From NCBI RefSeq assembly GCF_000265075.1, contig NZ_AJYA01000009.1, forward strand, positions 1-64,000: a stretch of 64,000 nt of DNA, written 5' to 3'. The notes beneath the pieces were generated by a model that saw only the letters and a list, made by a program, of their open reading frames with translations, was not told the origin of the DNA and searched no databases. A program made the translations under genes and the position numbers. Below are positions 10,971-20,011 of the stretch, in pieces (the stretch's first letter is position 1; each line of letters opens with the position of its first letter). Origin of the DNA: Nitritalea halalkaliphila LW7 (GTDB lineage: Bacteria; Bacteroidota; Bacteroidia; Cytophagales; Cyclobacteriaceae).

Positions 10971-11369
10971 TTACTCTGTCTCTAAAAACTCGAGCAGCTT
11001 AGGTATATCCTGCTGCTTTAACGGTTTGGTGAAATAATGTTTGACCTGCTGAAAACTCGTCGAGCGCGTGATATCGAGTGGATCCACGGAACTACTGAGC
11101 ATGCAGACTGGAATTTCAGCAAATGCCGGTACATCCTGCATATTCATGAGCAATTCCCAGCCATCCATAATGGGCATATTAATATCCAAGATGATTAATC
11201 CTGGCAAACTTCCCCCTAATAGCCCTCGATTTAAAAAATCCCAAGCTTCGGCACCATTTTCTTTTATGATCAGCTCATCGAAACAGTCACGGTACTTTTC
11301 CAAGTAATTTTTACCGATTACTTGGGTTACGCGGTCATCCTCAACAAGTAAGATTTTTAAGGATTTCAT
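10971..11369 (-). CDS. Single-domain response regulator
   Basis: 132 residues, one receiver domain and nothing else. Acidic pair in ILLVEDDRVTQ, phospho-acceptor in LIILDINMPIMDGW, Ser in CMLSSSVDP and Lys in YFTKPLKQQD. With no output domain it must act by protein contact, phosphate shuttling or as part of a phosphorelay, typical of free-standing receivers that pair with hybrid kinases in Bacteroidota. No kinase gene is adjacent. Intact; the start ATG is followed directly by the beta-1 strand (KSLKILLVEDD). Confidence 0.9.
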   Translation of the reverse strand: MKSLKILLVEDDRVTQVIGKNYLEKYRDCFDELIIKENGAEAWDFLNRGLLGGSLPGLIILDINMPIMDGWELLMNMQDVPAFAEIPVCMLSSSVDPLDITRSTSFQQVKHYFTKPLKQQDIPKLLEFLETE

Positions 11370-11440
11370 GGTTTTACTCTAGTGGCTAAACTTTTGGACA
11401 GATGGGAGCTTGGAAAACCAAGATTCTTTTAACAAGGTAG

Positions 11441-11470
11441 AAAAAAAAAAGCCGCAAATACATGCGGCTT
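11441..11470 (-). terminator. Terminator of the amidohydrolase operon
   Basis: Minus strand: aagccgca / tgcggctt stem (8 bp, 6-nt loop) followed by a run of ten T residues. It begins about 20 bp after the last amidohydrolase stop. Confidence 0.85.
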
Positions 11471-11489
11471 ATCATTTTTTTCTTTTCAC

Positions 11490-12797
11490 TTATTTTGTGC
11501 CTTGCGCTTCTAATCCCGGTGAGCGCTCCAGAAACTCCTGATAGAGTCGGATTTGTCTATTGCTCATCGGAACACGGTAACCCTGAATAAACACATGTTG
11601 AATCTGAGAACGGGTCTCGAAAGGATCGCCGGTAGCTACCAAAAGGGTAGCATCTTTGCCTTCCTGAATGCTACCCATGCGGTCATCTACCCCGAATACC
11701 TCAGCGGCATTTAGTGTGACCGCCTTCAGCGCTTCCTCTTTACCCATGCCATAGGCTGCAGCAAAACCAGCATTAAAAGGCAGGTTACGCGTATTTTCAG
11801 CATCGTTTGAGCGAATCACCACTTTTACACCCGCTTTGGCCATCTTTCCAGGGTTCGTATAGGCGGCATCATAGCGATCCGACTGCCGTGTCGGGATAGA
11901 AAGCATCGGCCCTGTGATGACAGGTAAGCCACTTTTCGCGATCTCTTCCGCCACTCTCCAGCCTTCTGCCACACCGGTTAGGATGGCACGAACCTTTTTC
12001 TCCTTGATCCATGCGATCGCATTGAGGATATCCTGTGCAGCATTCGCCTCCACTAAAAGTGGGAGCTCACCAGCGATCACTTTCGCTAAATGCTCCATCT
12101 CTGGATAGTAGGTCAGTGTAGCCCCTTTTTCGGTTAGCTCATGGTACAGCGTAGCCTTTTCCCACACCTCATTTAAGGATTTCTGGGCGAGGTCAGCTTC
12201 TTTCTTGATGTCCTCGTCCGAGCGTCTATCCCAAGTGGAACGGCGTGCCGAAGAAGGGAAGTTCAGCACCACACCTTTAAAACCTGCGTACATTTGATCC
12301 GGCGTATACCCGTTTAAATTAATTAATGCAGCCGTTCCGGGAAAGAGACCTCCAGAGGGCATGGCAAGGGTAGTAGTCACGCCACTAACACGCGTAACAG
12401 GGATGGCCACGGAGTTCGGATTCACCGCCGTAAGCGCCTGCATGTTCGGCTTGACATCGCCGATTTCCTGGTAATCCTGCGTTTCGGCCAGTGAGCCGAC
12501 CTCCACTAGTCCGAGGCGGCTACCTCCATCCACGAGTCCCGGGTAGATGCTCAGGCCGCTACAGTCGATGACTTCTGCGCCTTCTGTAGATAGGTTTTGG
12601 CCTATGGCCAAAATCTTTCCGCCATCTAAAAGCACATCGGTATCCTTCAGAATAGGCCCACTAACGGTGTACACGGTGCCATTTTGTAATAAAAAGCGCC
12701 CACTTCGAGGCTTGACGAACTCGCCATCAAACTGCGCCCATAATAGGGTAGGCGTCAGTAGGGCGAAACTCATAAGTAGTATTCGTATAAATCGCAT
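11490..12797 (-). CDS. Exported amidohydrolase (third of three tandem copies)
   Basis: 435 residues with a signal peptide (MRFIRILLMSFALLTPTLLWAQ). Urease/imidazolonepropionase-like amidohydrolase superfamily: the N-terminal small beta domain (LLQNGTVYTVSGPILKDTDVLLDGGKI) and the C-terminal ALKAVTLNAAEVFGVDDRMGSIQEGKDATLLV are clear. The usual first metal-binding HxH after YPGLVD is replaced by GGSRLGL, so metal binding and activity may be reduced or different. Substrate unknown. Eleven bp separate it from the middle copy, and it is the operon's last gene. Confidence 0.85.
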   Translation of the reverse strand: MRFIRILLMSFALLTPTLLWAQFDGEFVKPRSGRFLLQNGTVYTVSGPILKDTDVLLDGGKILAIGQNLSTEGAEVIDCSGLSIYPGLVDGGSRLGLVEVGSLAETQDYQEIGDVKPNMQALTAVNPNSVAIPVTRVSGVTTTLAMPSGGLFPGTAALINLNGYTPDQMYAGFKGVVLNFPSSARRSTWDRRSDEDIKKEADLAQKSLNEVWEKATLYHELTEKGATLTYYPEMEHLAKVIAGELPLLVEANAAQDILNAIAWIKEKKVRAILTGVAEGWRVAEEIAKSGLPVITGPMLSIPTRQSDRYDAAYTNPGKMAKAGVKVVIRSNDAENTRNLPFNAGFAAAYGMGKEEALKAVTLNAAEVFGVDDRMGSIQEGKDATLLVATGDPFETRSQIQHVFIQGYRVPMSNRQIRLYQEFLERSPGLEAQGTK

Positions 12798-12808
12798 AAT
12801 CGCTGGAC

Positions 12809-14193
12809 TTAATGTTCGTGTTCAAATAAATTTCTACCAAAATTCGTGAAAAAGAAATCCACACCATGCATGCAGCGATGGTCATGCTCTTTTAAGAAAA
12901 TCGGCTCTACACGATCTTCTGCACTCACTTTTAGGCGCATATCGTTGGGATCCTCATGGATGTCAAAATATTTTTTACCATCGATAAAGGTCATTTGTGG
13001 GATCGCATAAACCGAAAGGGGATGCGCATTGAAGATAACCAGGTCACCCTGCTTGCCTACCTCGATGCTGCCCACTTTATCGGCGATGCCCAGCTGCTTA
13101 GCGGGGTTTATCGTGATCAGCGCCAGCGTCTCCTCATCACTAAGCTCTCCGTAGCGCTGTGCTTTCGCTGCTTCATGGTAGAGGTGGCGAATAAGCTCTC
13201 CCGAGTCAGAATTAATGGAAGTAATCACCCCATTTTCAGTCAGGATAGCAGCATTATAGGCCGTGGAATAATAGACTTCAAACTTATAGGCCCACCAGTC
13301 CGCGAAAATAGAAGCACCCATCGTGTATTCGGCGAGTTCCGGAGCTACCTTAAAGCCTTCGTTTACGTGCGAGAAGACGATGTTGGTGATATCAAACTCA
13401 CGACAAACCTTAATCAACATATAAATCTCATCTGCACGATAGGAGTGGCAGTGGATGATGACCTTGCCGTCTAAGATATCGGCCAGTGTCTGCAAGCGTT
13501 CGTCGTAGGCAGGTGGGGTAGCTTAGCGCCCGCCACTTTTCGCGCTTCTTCGTATGCTTTCCAGCGCGCTTGATACTGCTGTGCTTCCTTGAACCCATTT
13601 CGAATCACTGCTTCCACGCCCATACGGGTCCTTGGCTGCTTGTTGTTCCCCCGACCATGTACCCGCGTTGGGTTTTCGCCGAGGGCAAATTTAATGGTCC
13701 TCGGTGCATCCTGCATAAAGAGGTCTTCAGGATTATAAGTGCCATAGCGATGCTTTAAGGTGATATTTTCTCCACCGATCGCATTCGCTGAGCCGTGCAT
13801 GGCATGCGAAATGGTCACCCCGCCTGCTAAAGCACGGTAGAGACCGATATCAAATGGATTGACCACATCGGCCATCTTCACCTCCGACGTGATCGGAGAG
13901 GTGGCCTCATTTACGGCATCTAGTGCCACGTGGGAATGGGCATCGATAATGCCAGGCATCACATATTTTCCCGTGGCATCGATCACCTGAACGCCACTGC
14001 TCGCACTCAGGTCTTTCCCGATGCGGCGAATGATCCCTTTCTCTACGAGGATGTCCGTGTTTTCTAATGTGCCCTGCGTTACCGTCAGAACAGTCGCATT
14101 TTTAATGAGCACGTCTCCCTTTGGGGTTTGCGCGAAAGCGCAAAAGGACCAGAGCGTGCAACATATACTGAGTATAAATGACTTTTGATACAT
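12809..14193 (-). CDS. Exported amidohydrolase (second of three; one frameshift)
   Basis: Repaired length is about 461 residues with a signal peptide (SFILSICCTLWSFCAFAQ). Unlike the third copy it keeps a metal-site HSH (MPGIIDAHSHVALDAV), a second His-rich site (KVIIHCHSYRADEI) and VNEGFKV/INPAKQLGIADKVGSIEVGKQGDLVIF. One missing C in a C-run near 13515 splits it; restoring it gives LPPPAYDERLQTLADIL. It is probably the catalytically competent member. Substrates of this periplasmic group are not known; dipeptide or cyclic amide hydrolysis is a family-level guess. Confidence 0.87.
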
Positions 14194-14203
14194 CTGTGTG
14201 AAA

Positions 14204-15875
14204 TTAAAGCGTTGGTTTTTTTTCAGCGCTAAGCGGAAAAGTGCCGAAATCAGCGATGTTCATCGTGCCGGTAAAATTACTGCCTGCCACATCTCCGCTC
14301 ACGCGAACTTGCAGTTCCATCCCTGCGGCAGATACATCGAAGGAAAAGCGTAATTTGCCCTCGTTAAACTCGATGTTTTGCATGCTGGCGCTGGCTTTTC
14401 CGCCGCCTGCAGGGTCGTCATACGTAATCGTACCGGAGTAACTTTCACCTTCACGGCTAATGGTCATCGTGCCTCCACCACTTCCAGCGGGAGTCGTGCT
14501 TTCGTAGGTCCATTCGCCTGTTATGCCCGGGGCAGCTTGTCCATTACCGGAAGCCTTTTTCTTTTGGCTCACCTCATAATCGTATACGAAGCCATCTGCA
14601 ATTACATGTTTGATCTGTGCTTCTTCCGAAAAAATAGGGGCAGTGCTAATGGTGAAGTTAGCTAATTTCCCTTTTTCGATACGTCCGATGAAGTTATCTA
14701 CGCCGAGCATGCGTGCAGGATTCGTCGTGAGTGCCGCCAGTGCAGCCTCCTCTTTCAGTCCTGCAGCTACCATCTTGCGGATGGCTGGGAGCGCTTCGCC
14801 AGCCTTCGTCTCCATAGTGCCGAAGGCGAAGAGAATTCCATTATCCGCTAGGGTGGCTGCCTGCTTTACCTTTTGCGTGTAGGCCTCTTGAACTTTATCG
14901 AGGCGTGCCTGTACTTCTTCGGAGGCATCGTCGCCGGCGGCTTTCGGCTCCTTCGGAAGGGCAGGCTTGAGAACCACTCGCATCTTCGCTGCTTTCAGTT
15001 CGTCCACCAAGTAAGCGACATCATCTACGCCCAGAAGCATAAGATTAAAGCCGAGCTCCTTTTGTAAGCGCATCGCGCGCCGCGCCTCTAGGTCATTACT
15101 CACCTGAAAAGCTACTGTAAGCTGCTGATCTACGACAGGGAAAAGCGCTCTCTGAGTTTTGGTCACCTCGGGACGCTGCATGTTGCCGGCATTAGCAAAA
15201 AGGCGCTCATGGCGTGCTGCAAGCTCTGTATTTTTGTATAAGTCTCGGAATTTCGCCATCACCCCGAGGGGAGTTCCTGGGTACATGCCGCGTGCACCAC
15301 GAAATTTTGCCACTGCGGTGACCTCTTTTCGAACACTATTGATGCGGTCTTCTTCTCCGAATACGACTAAGGCACTTTTTCCCGGCATCATGCCTCCCTG
15401 AGGGATCATGTGGCCTAGTGTAAAGCCCGCCTTACGTGCATCCTTGATCGCTTGATTTCGCATGTCCATGAAGTCGGTAACATCCATCCAAGGGCTGATG
15501 CCAGCGAGCTCATCCGGAGGTGAGGTGTAGTCGAAGTTCGATGGGCGTTCCCCCGCAGGTGGCGTGCTGACTCCAGCATAACTAGCCGCATCCAGAAAGC
15601 CCGCATAAATATAGAGGGAGTCTAGCTGAAGCGTCTGTGTGCCCGTCGGGACTTTAAGGTTTTTACCCACCTGCTCGATGAGCCCCTCATGAATGTGAAT
15701 CTCTAATGCCTCCGGGCTTCTGCCTGGAGCGGTGACCACGTATCCTCCTTTTAATAGGTAGGAAGCCGTCACACGCCGCTTTGCACTAGGATCACTTTGC
15801 GCCAGCAAATTTCCTTCGGCTCCTATAAGGAAGCACAAAAAAAAATGCTAGTAAAACAGTTGAAATCCTGCTCAT
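14204..15875 (-). CDS. Exported amidohydrolase with a C-terminal beta-rich domain (first of three; start-region indel)
   Basis: About 556 residues. Amidohydrolase body (residues ~30-430) followed by a ~100-residue C-terminal domain (GITGEWTYESTTPAGSGGGT ... NFTGTMNIADFGTFPLSAEK), a small beta-barrel-like module absent from the two downstream copies. The HxH motif is missing (YAGFLDAASYAG), so catalysis is doubtful. An uninterrupted frame begins only at 15838, but the ATG at 15875 opens a good signal peptide (MSRISTVLLAFF) that connects if the T9 run at 15837-15845 is read as T8. Ten bp separate it from the second copy. Confidence 0.83.
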
Positions 15876-16175
15876 TCTTTCTAAATTATGGTGTAATTTG
15901 ACAGTTAAATAGGCATGAAGATAAGAAAAGAACCTGCACACAAATACTGTTTTGTGTTGCCAATTCCTGATTATGGGAGGAAAGGAAAATAGTGTCCATC
16001 AGCGGAATAATACTGGGGCTCCCTGTAGGGAACTGATTTTGCGGACCAAACAATGCGCCTAAACCGGGGGTTAAAAAGGCATTCTAGTTAAGAGAAGTAT
16101 TCAAATTATTTCAGTACCTTATGAGCTGAAAAAAATAAAAAATCGCCTTTTTTACGCTGGCGTGATTGGATTTAT
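15876..16175. other. Divergent intergenic region
   Basis: 300 bp between the divergent amidohydrolase operon and the methyltransferase gene. It must hold promoters for both directions. I see no convincing gene, tRNA, strong hairpin or exact TTTG/TAnnTTTG pair. Confidence 0.4.
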
Positions 16176-16721
16176 ATGGAAAAGAGAGAGTTATTTAAGG
16201 AATTATATTCAAACATAGGGACCACCGGAGCGATTACGTTTAGCTCAAAAGCGCTTGTAGACAAGATGTTGTCCTATGCAGATTTTAAAGGAGCGAAACT
16301 AATCGTCGAACTGGGGGGCGGGGATGGCAGTATCACCAAAGGAATCATCGAGCGCATGGATCCGGATGCCACCTTGCTGGTATTCGAAATCAGTAAGGAG
16401 TTTTGTGACAACATGAAGCTGGAATTTCCGCAGAAGAATGTGAAGATCATTTGCGATAGCGCCGAAAATTTAGATCGCTACCTGCGTGGAAAACGGGCAG
16501 ACCTCATCTTATCCTCCCTGCCGTTTAGCCTGATCCCTAAAGAGAGTCGCCAGCAGATTTACGCGAAAAGTCGCTCGGCAGTCAAGCATCAGGGTAAGTT
16601 TATCCAGATTTGCTATTCTTATCTGCTGCGGTTTCAGTTTGCCAAGCATTTCAAGCAGATTTCCACCTCTTTTACGCTACGTAATTTTCCTCCTGCTTTT
16701 ATCATGGTTTGCCAAGCATGA
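16176..16721 (+). CDS. SAM-dependent methyltransferase, phospholipid N-methyltransferase-like
   Basis: 181 residues. SAM motif I is VELGGGDGSITKGI, with an acidic residue ending beta-2 (LLVFEIS) and a post-motif DLILSSLPFSLIPKESRQQIYA. The SLPFS signature and overall length resemble PmtA-like phospholipid methyltransferases and the KsgA/Erm rRNA methylase fold. Membrane-lipid methylation is the better guess because the protein is short and lacks the rRNA-binding C-terminal domain. It ends in an ATGA overlap with the DUF3253 gene, so the two are probably coupled. Confidence 0.8.
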   Translation: MEKRELFKELYSNIGTTGAITFSSKALVDKMLSYADFKGAKLIVELGGGDGSITKGIIERMDPDATLLVFEISKEFCDNMKLEFPQKNVKIICDSAENLDRYLRGKRADLILSSLPFSLIPKESRQQIYAKSRSAVKHQGKFIQICYSYLLRFQFAKHFKQISTSFTLRNFPPAFIMVCQA

Positions 16722-16981
16722 GCACAAAAGCCGGCATAAATGCGCGCATCGTTCATGAGGCGATCGTTTTTTTAGCAGAGAAAAGGGGACGAGATGCTTC
16801 TTTCTGTCCTTCCGAGGTGGCCCGGTGGCTTTTCCCCCAAGACTGGCGCCATTTTATGGATGTCGTTCGTGAAGCAGCCTTCGAGCTATACCGAGAAGAT
16901 GTCGTCCGCATCCTACAGGCAGGAGAGCTCGTTCCTAAAGATGAACCCGTGAAAGGCCCCATCCGAATCGCTAAGCGCTAG
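16718..16981 (+). CDS. DUF3253 domain protein
   Basis: 87 residues (start at the ATG overlapping the methyltransferase stop; an upstream in-frame ATG at 16709 is less likely). Recognised as DUF3253 from the compact helical pattern IVHEAIVFLAEKRGRDASFCPSEVARWL and the C-terminal basic strand. Family members are small, soluble and uncharacterised; the fold suggests a winged-helix-like domain, but no nucleic-acid role is proven. Confidence 0.8.
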   Translation: MSTKAGINARIVHEAIVFLAEKRGRDASFCPSEVARWLFPQDWRHFMDVVREAAFELYREDVVRILQAGELVPKDEPVKGPIRIAKR

Positions 16982-17026
16982 ACTAAACTCTTTGGCTAGC
17001 GCAAATGTTACCCATAAAAACTAAGT

Positions 17027-17692
17027 ATGAAAAACTGGTCCATTCTAATCGGGTTTCTGTTGGTCTACTTCGGAAATCCCTTTGGGGCTGCGGCCCAAAA
17101 AACGGCAACGAAAACCATGCAAACATCAGCGCTCCCAAAAACAGACGTTCAAGTGCCAGCAGGCATGGAAGTAGCTACCTTAGGTTCCGGCTGCTTCTGG
17201 TGCATAGAGGCGATTTATCAAGATCTCAAAGGCGTGCATGAGGTGCGCTCGGGATACAGTGGTGGGCATGTCGAAAAGCCTACCTACCGACAAGTGACCA
17301 GCGCGACCACTGGGCATGCAGAGGTCATTCAGTTTTACTTTGACCCGGAAGTGATTTCCTTTAAAGAGGTGCTTGAAATATTCTGGTCTACCCATGATCC
17401 GACTACTTTAAATCGCCAAGGTGCCGACGTAGGCCCGCAGTACCGCTCGGCGATCTTTTACCATTCGGATGAGCAGCGCGCACTGGCGGAGCAGCTCAAG
17501 CAGGCACTAGATAAATCGGGGGCATTTCCGAATCCGATCGTGACGGAGGTAACGCCATTCACGAATTTCTATGTGGCTGAGGATTACCACCAAAACTACT
17601 TTAAAGACAATGGCGCGCAGCCTTACTGTCAGGTAGTTATCCGACCGAAGGTGGAGAAATTCCGAGAAGTCTTCGCGGACAAATTAAAGTAA
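17027..17692 (+). CDS. msrA: Peptide-methionine (S)-S-oxide reductase, exported
   Basis: 221 residues. The signature GSGCFWCIEA places the catalytic Cys56; Cys59 and a later Cys in QPYCQVVI could resolve the disulfide. SGYSGGHVEKPTY and TGHAEV are also diagnostic. An N-terminal hydrophobic segment (ILIGFLLVYFGNPFGAAAQ) is a signal peptide, so it repairs oxidised methionine in periplasmic proteins. Intact. It is followed 36 bp later by the DUF4920 lipoprotein gene. Confidence 0.93.
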   Translation: MKNWSILIGFLLVYFGNPFGAAAQKTATKTMQTSALPKTDVQVPAGMEVATLGSGCFWCIEAIYQDLKGVHEVRSGYSGGHVEKPTYRQVTSATTGHAEVIQFYFDPEVISFKEVLEIFWSTHDPTTLNRQGADVGPQYRSAIFYHSDEQRALAEQLKQALDKSGAFPNPIVTEVTPFTNFYVAEDYHQNYFKDNGAQPYCQVVIRPKVEKFREVFADKLK

Positions 17693-17697
17693 AGCCG

Positions 17698-17705
17698 TAT
17701 CTTTA
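17698..17705 (+). promoter_or_regulatory. Possible -7 element before the DUF4920 gene
   Basis: TATCTTTA matches the Bacteroidota -7 TAnnTTTG at all but the last base and ends 23 nt before the ATG. The same 10-mer (gtatctttag) occurs 60 bp before tamB (36950). No -33 TTTG is seen at the right spacing. Confidence 0.3.
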
Positions 17706-17728
17706 GCCCAATTCAAAAAATCGTAAGC

Positions 17729-18231
17729 ATGAAAAAAAGTAGCCTGATTCTCCTAGTCTGTTTGGCCTTCGCCTGCCAGCCTAAGGAAGCACAAGAAAAC
17801 ACAGCTGCCGCAGGGCAAGATAATCTGGAACTCGTCGGAAATTTCGGCGCCCCTATTGAAGACGCCGACGCGGTCAGCACCTTGGAAATGGTTCAGAACC
17901 TGCGTAAATCGGGTACCTTCACCGGTCGTGTGGAAGGGAGGATCGTTGATGTCTGCACGAAAAAGGGATGCTGGATGACCTTGGAGCTCCTGATGAGCAG
18001 TTTGTGCGTGTAACCTTTAAGGATTATGGCTTTTTCGTGCCTACGGATGCTCATGGGGCCTTCGTGGTAATGGAAGGAGTAGGGAGCATCCAAACCACAG
18101 ATGTGGCTACGCTTCGGCATTACGCAGAAGATGCGGGTGCTTCTGAAGAAGAAATCGCTAAAATTACAGCCGATAAAGAAGAACTAAGTTTTGAAGCGCA
18201 TGGTGTCATCGTTAAAACGGCTAAGTCGTAA
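17729..18231 (+). CDS. DUF4920 lipoprotein (one frameshift)
   Basis: Lipoprotein signal with lipobox LAFAC (Cys at ~16). The body is DUF4920: GRIVDVCTKKGCWMTLG, a Cys-x4-Cys pair like OB-fold metal- or redox-linked domains, then VRVTFKDYGFFVPTDAHG and GKAVVMEG-like VVMEGVGS. One missing G near 17983 (ttGGgagct) splits the frame; restoring it gives CWMTLGAPDEQFVRVTF. Repaired length is about 167 residues. Function unknown; family members are exported and often sit near redox genes, here MsrA upstream and a CxxCH lipoprotein downstream. Confidence 0.82.
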
Positions 18232-18697
18232 GCCTGCCGCAGGCATTCTGTATGGCCTGGTACTTTGGGCGGCTTTCGTGGCCTGCGCTGCAGAGCAGCA
18301 AAAGGAGGTGCTGGATGTCCCCGTAAAAGAGGAAATCGAGCCTTCCACCATCCGCTACCCGAATGAAAGCGCTCCCCTAGCCTGGGCCATGCGCGGACTT
18401 TTCGAAGACTTCGAAGAGGTGCGCGATGCGCTGCGCGAAGGCCAACGACACCTCATAGACATCGAGCAGCATATCACTTGGATGGAGGCACAACCCACCG
18501 ACCCGAAGGTGAAAACAGCTGCCTTCGAACAGTATGCCCAGCTCTACATAAATCAGATAAATCGTTTCAATGAGGAAACAGATGCGACGTTATTGGAAGG
18601 ACATTATAAGGCCATCCTAGAGACCTGTTTGGCATGCCATGCCACCTACTGTCCCGGTCCGATGAAGCGCATCCGATTACTAGAATTAGACGCATAA
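18191..18697 (+). CDS. Lipoprotein with C-terminal CxxCH heme-type motif
   Basis: 168 residues. Lipobox VAC at Cys32 after a hydrophobic segment (GILYGLVLWAAFVAC). The remainder is mostly alpha-helical, ending in ETCLACHATYC, with the CxxCH at 146-150 near the C-terminus as in class II (c'-type) cytochromes. I infer a membrane-anchored, periplasmic, four-helix cytochrome-like protein. A second Cys (154) follows closely. The start at 18191 overlaps the DUF4920 gene by 41 bp, implying co-translation. A metal rather than heme role is the alternative. Confidence 0.65.
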   Translation: MKRMVSSLKRLSRKPAAGILYGLVLWAAFVACAAEQQKEVLDVPVKEEIEPSTIRYPNESAPLAWAMRGLFEDFEEVRDALREGQRHLIDIEQHITWMEAQPTDPKVKTAAFEQYAQLYINQINRFNEETDATLLEGHYKAILETCLACHATYCPGPMKRIRLLELDA

Positions 18698-18913
18698 ATG
18701 GCCATAGCATTAGATAATTTACGTGTAGGAAGATGTTATTCCTTTAAAAACTACGGAGAAAACCGACGTTTGCGGGTGTTAGCACGCATCAGCAGAGAGG
18801 ATTTCGAGGTAGAGGACCTCGATACAACCGAAAAATACACCTTAGAAGAGCTACTTCGCTATGGAAAAGGGAAAGATTACGCGCTTTTCGAGCTGGACGA
18901 GCACGATGATTAA
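18698..18913 (+). CDS. Small acidic protein of unknown function
   Basis: 71 residues. The ATG immediately follows the previous stop, so it belongs to the same operon. Short beta-strand pattern (RVGRCYSFKNYGENRRLRVL ... DFEVEDLDTTEKYTLEELL) and an acidic tail ending EHDD. No signal peptide and no recognised motif. The tight spacing and following terminator support it being real. Confidence 0.7.
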   Translation: MAIALDNLRVGRCYSFKNYGENRRLRVLARISREDFEVEDLDTTEKYTLEELLRYGKGKDYALFELDEHDD

Positions 18914-18975
18914 TGGGACTTCGCCCGTTTCTTAACGCATCGAGAAGTGCTCGAAGTTTATCCCCTCACAATAAA

Positions 18976-19012
18976 CAAAAAAGGTGTCAGTGGTAACGCT
19001 GACACCTTTTTT
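18976..19012 (+). terminator. Strong bidirectional terminator
   Basis: aaaaggtgtcag / ctgacacctttt: 12-bp perfect stem, 8-nt loop, flanked by A-run and T-run, so it can stop transcription from the plus-strand operon ending at 18913 and from the minus-strand porin group ending at 19045. Confidence 0.92.
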
Positions 19013-19044
19013 ATACAGTTAGCATGCATGTCTCTTATATCTCC

Positions 19045-19947
19045 TTACTTATGGAAAGTTCGGAAGCCTGGTTCATAAATGATACGCATGAAGGAGCTAA
19101 GTCCTACGAATTCATTTCTATTTACAGGAATACCCGTAACGATACCGATGAGTAAGTTTTCTGCTAGCCCCAGACGCATCTGCGGACGCAGGACATGGCT
19201 CACGCCAAAGGAGTGTACCTCGGAGTTCACTTCCACCCCGATGAAATTTCGGGTTCCTGTGATCATGTAATGAAAATTACTATTGATTTCATAAACTACC
19301 TCACTACGCTGGCCGAAATCCCGGATAATTCGCGGGCCAGTGTACACGAGCGTATGGTAATTAGAGCCCCAGCGTTTAGCCGCAATGAAAAAAGGATTGT
19401 AAATATTTCCTTTAAATACATTGTCCCGCGTTATCTGGTTCAGGTCTACGAACTCGAATTCATGGATATAGCCTAGCGCCAAGGTGGTTTTAGCTTTTTC
19501 GGAGACGAAAAAAGACCACTGCGCCGCGAGCTTGAGCGATTCTACGCGGTTAGCAGGTACCTCAGGTCGGGCATTTTCTGGAAAATTTCGGTTCGCTGAG
19601 TACAAGGTCACAGGAACTTCGATCTCCAATCCCAACCGGTCGATCGGCGCCCACTCATACTCGATCAGTGTCTCAAATTCGGTAAATCCTCTTCGATCCG
19701 TCATGCCAGCGCCCACGTTCCATTCCTTTTCCCCCTTTCGCGCCCCTAAGTCACGTATCAAGTCAATGTACAAGGGTTCCGCATGGAGAACCTTCGGCTT
19801 CAGGCGCGGCTGATCTTCCACCTCGGCGATAAACATACTGTCTAATAGCATGCGTTCGTACTTCGCACTGTCCAGCTCAGACTGCTGACCATATCCCCAT
19901 ATGCTGCTGAGCATGAGGATACTAAAGAAGATTGTTTTTTTCATGTT
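19045..19947 (-). CDS. Predicted outer-membrane beta-barrel protein
   Basis: 300 residues from the ATG that begins the signal peptide (MKKTIFFSILMLSSIWGYGQQ); an in-frame ATG at 19965 would spoil it. The body has alternating strands such as FETLIEYEWAPIDRLGLEIEVPVTL and ends in ...RIIYEPGFRTFHK. A conserved-looking HAEPLYIDLIRDLGARKGEKEWNVG precedes the barrel. I do not recognise an assigned function. It is 64 bp downstream of the porin gene on the same strand and is probably co-transcribed with it. Confidence 0.75.
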   Translation of the reverse strand, partial: NMKKTIFFSILMLSSIWGYGQQSELDSAKYERMLLDSMFIAEVEDQPRLKPKVLHAEPLYIDLIRDLGARKGEKEWNVGAGMTDRRGFTEFETLIEYEWAPIDRLGLEIEVPVTLYSANRNFPENARPEVPANRVESLKLAAQWSFFVSEKAKTTLALGYIHEFEFVDLNQITRDNVFKGNIYNPFFIAAKRWGSNYHTLVYTGPRIIRDFGQRSEVVYEINSNFHYMITGTRNFIGVEVNSEVHSFGVSHVLRPQMRLGLAENLLIGIVTGIPVNRNEFVGLSSFMRIIYEPGFRTFHK

Positions 19948-20011
19948 CGTTTTAAAACGGCGCAATGTTACTTGCTTTTTTCCACATTTAGGAGTTAAAT
20001 ACTGTTAACAC

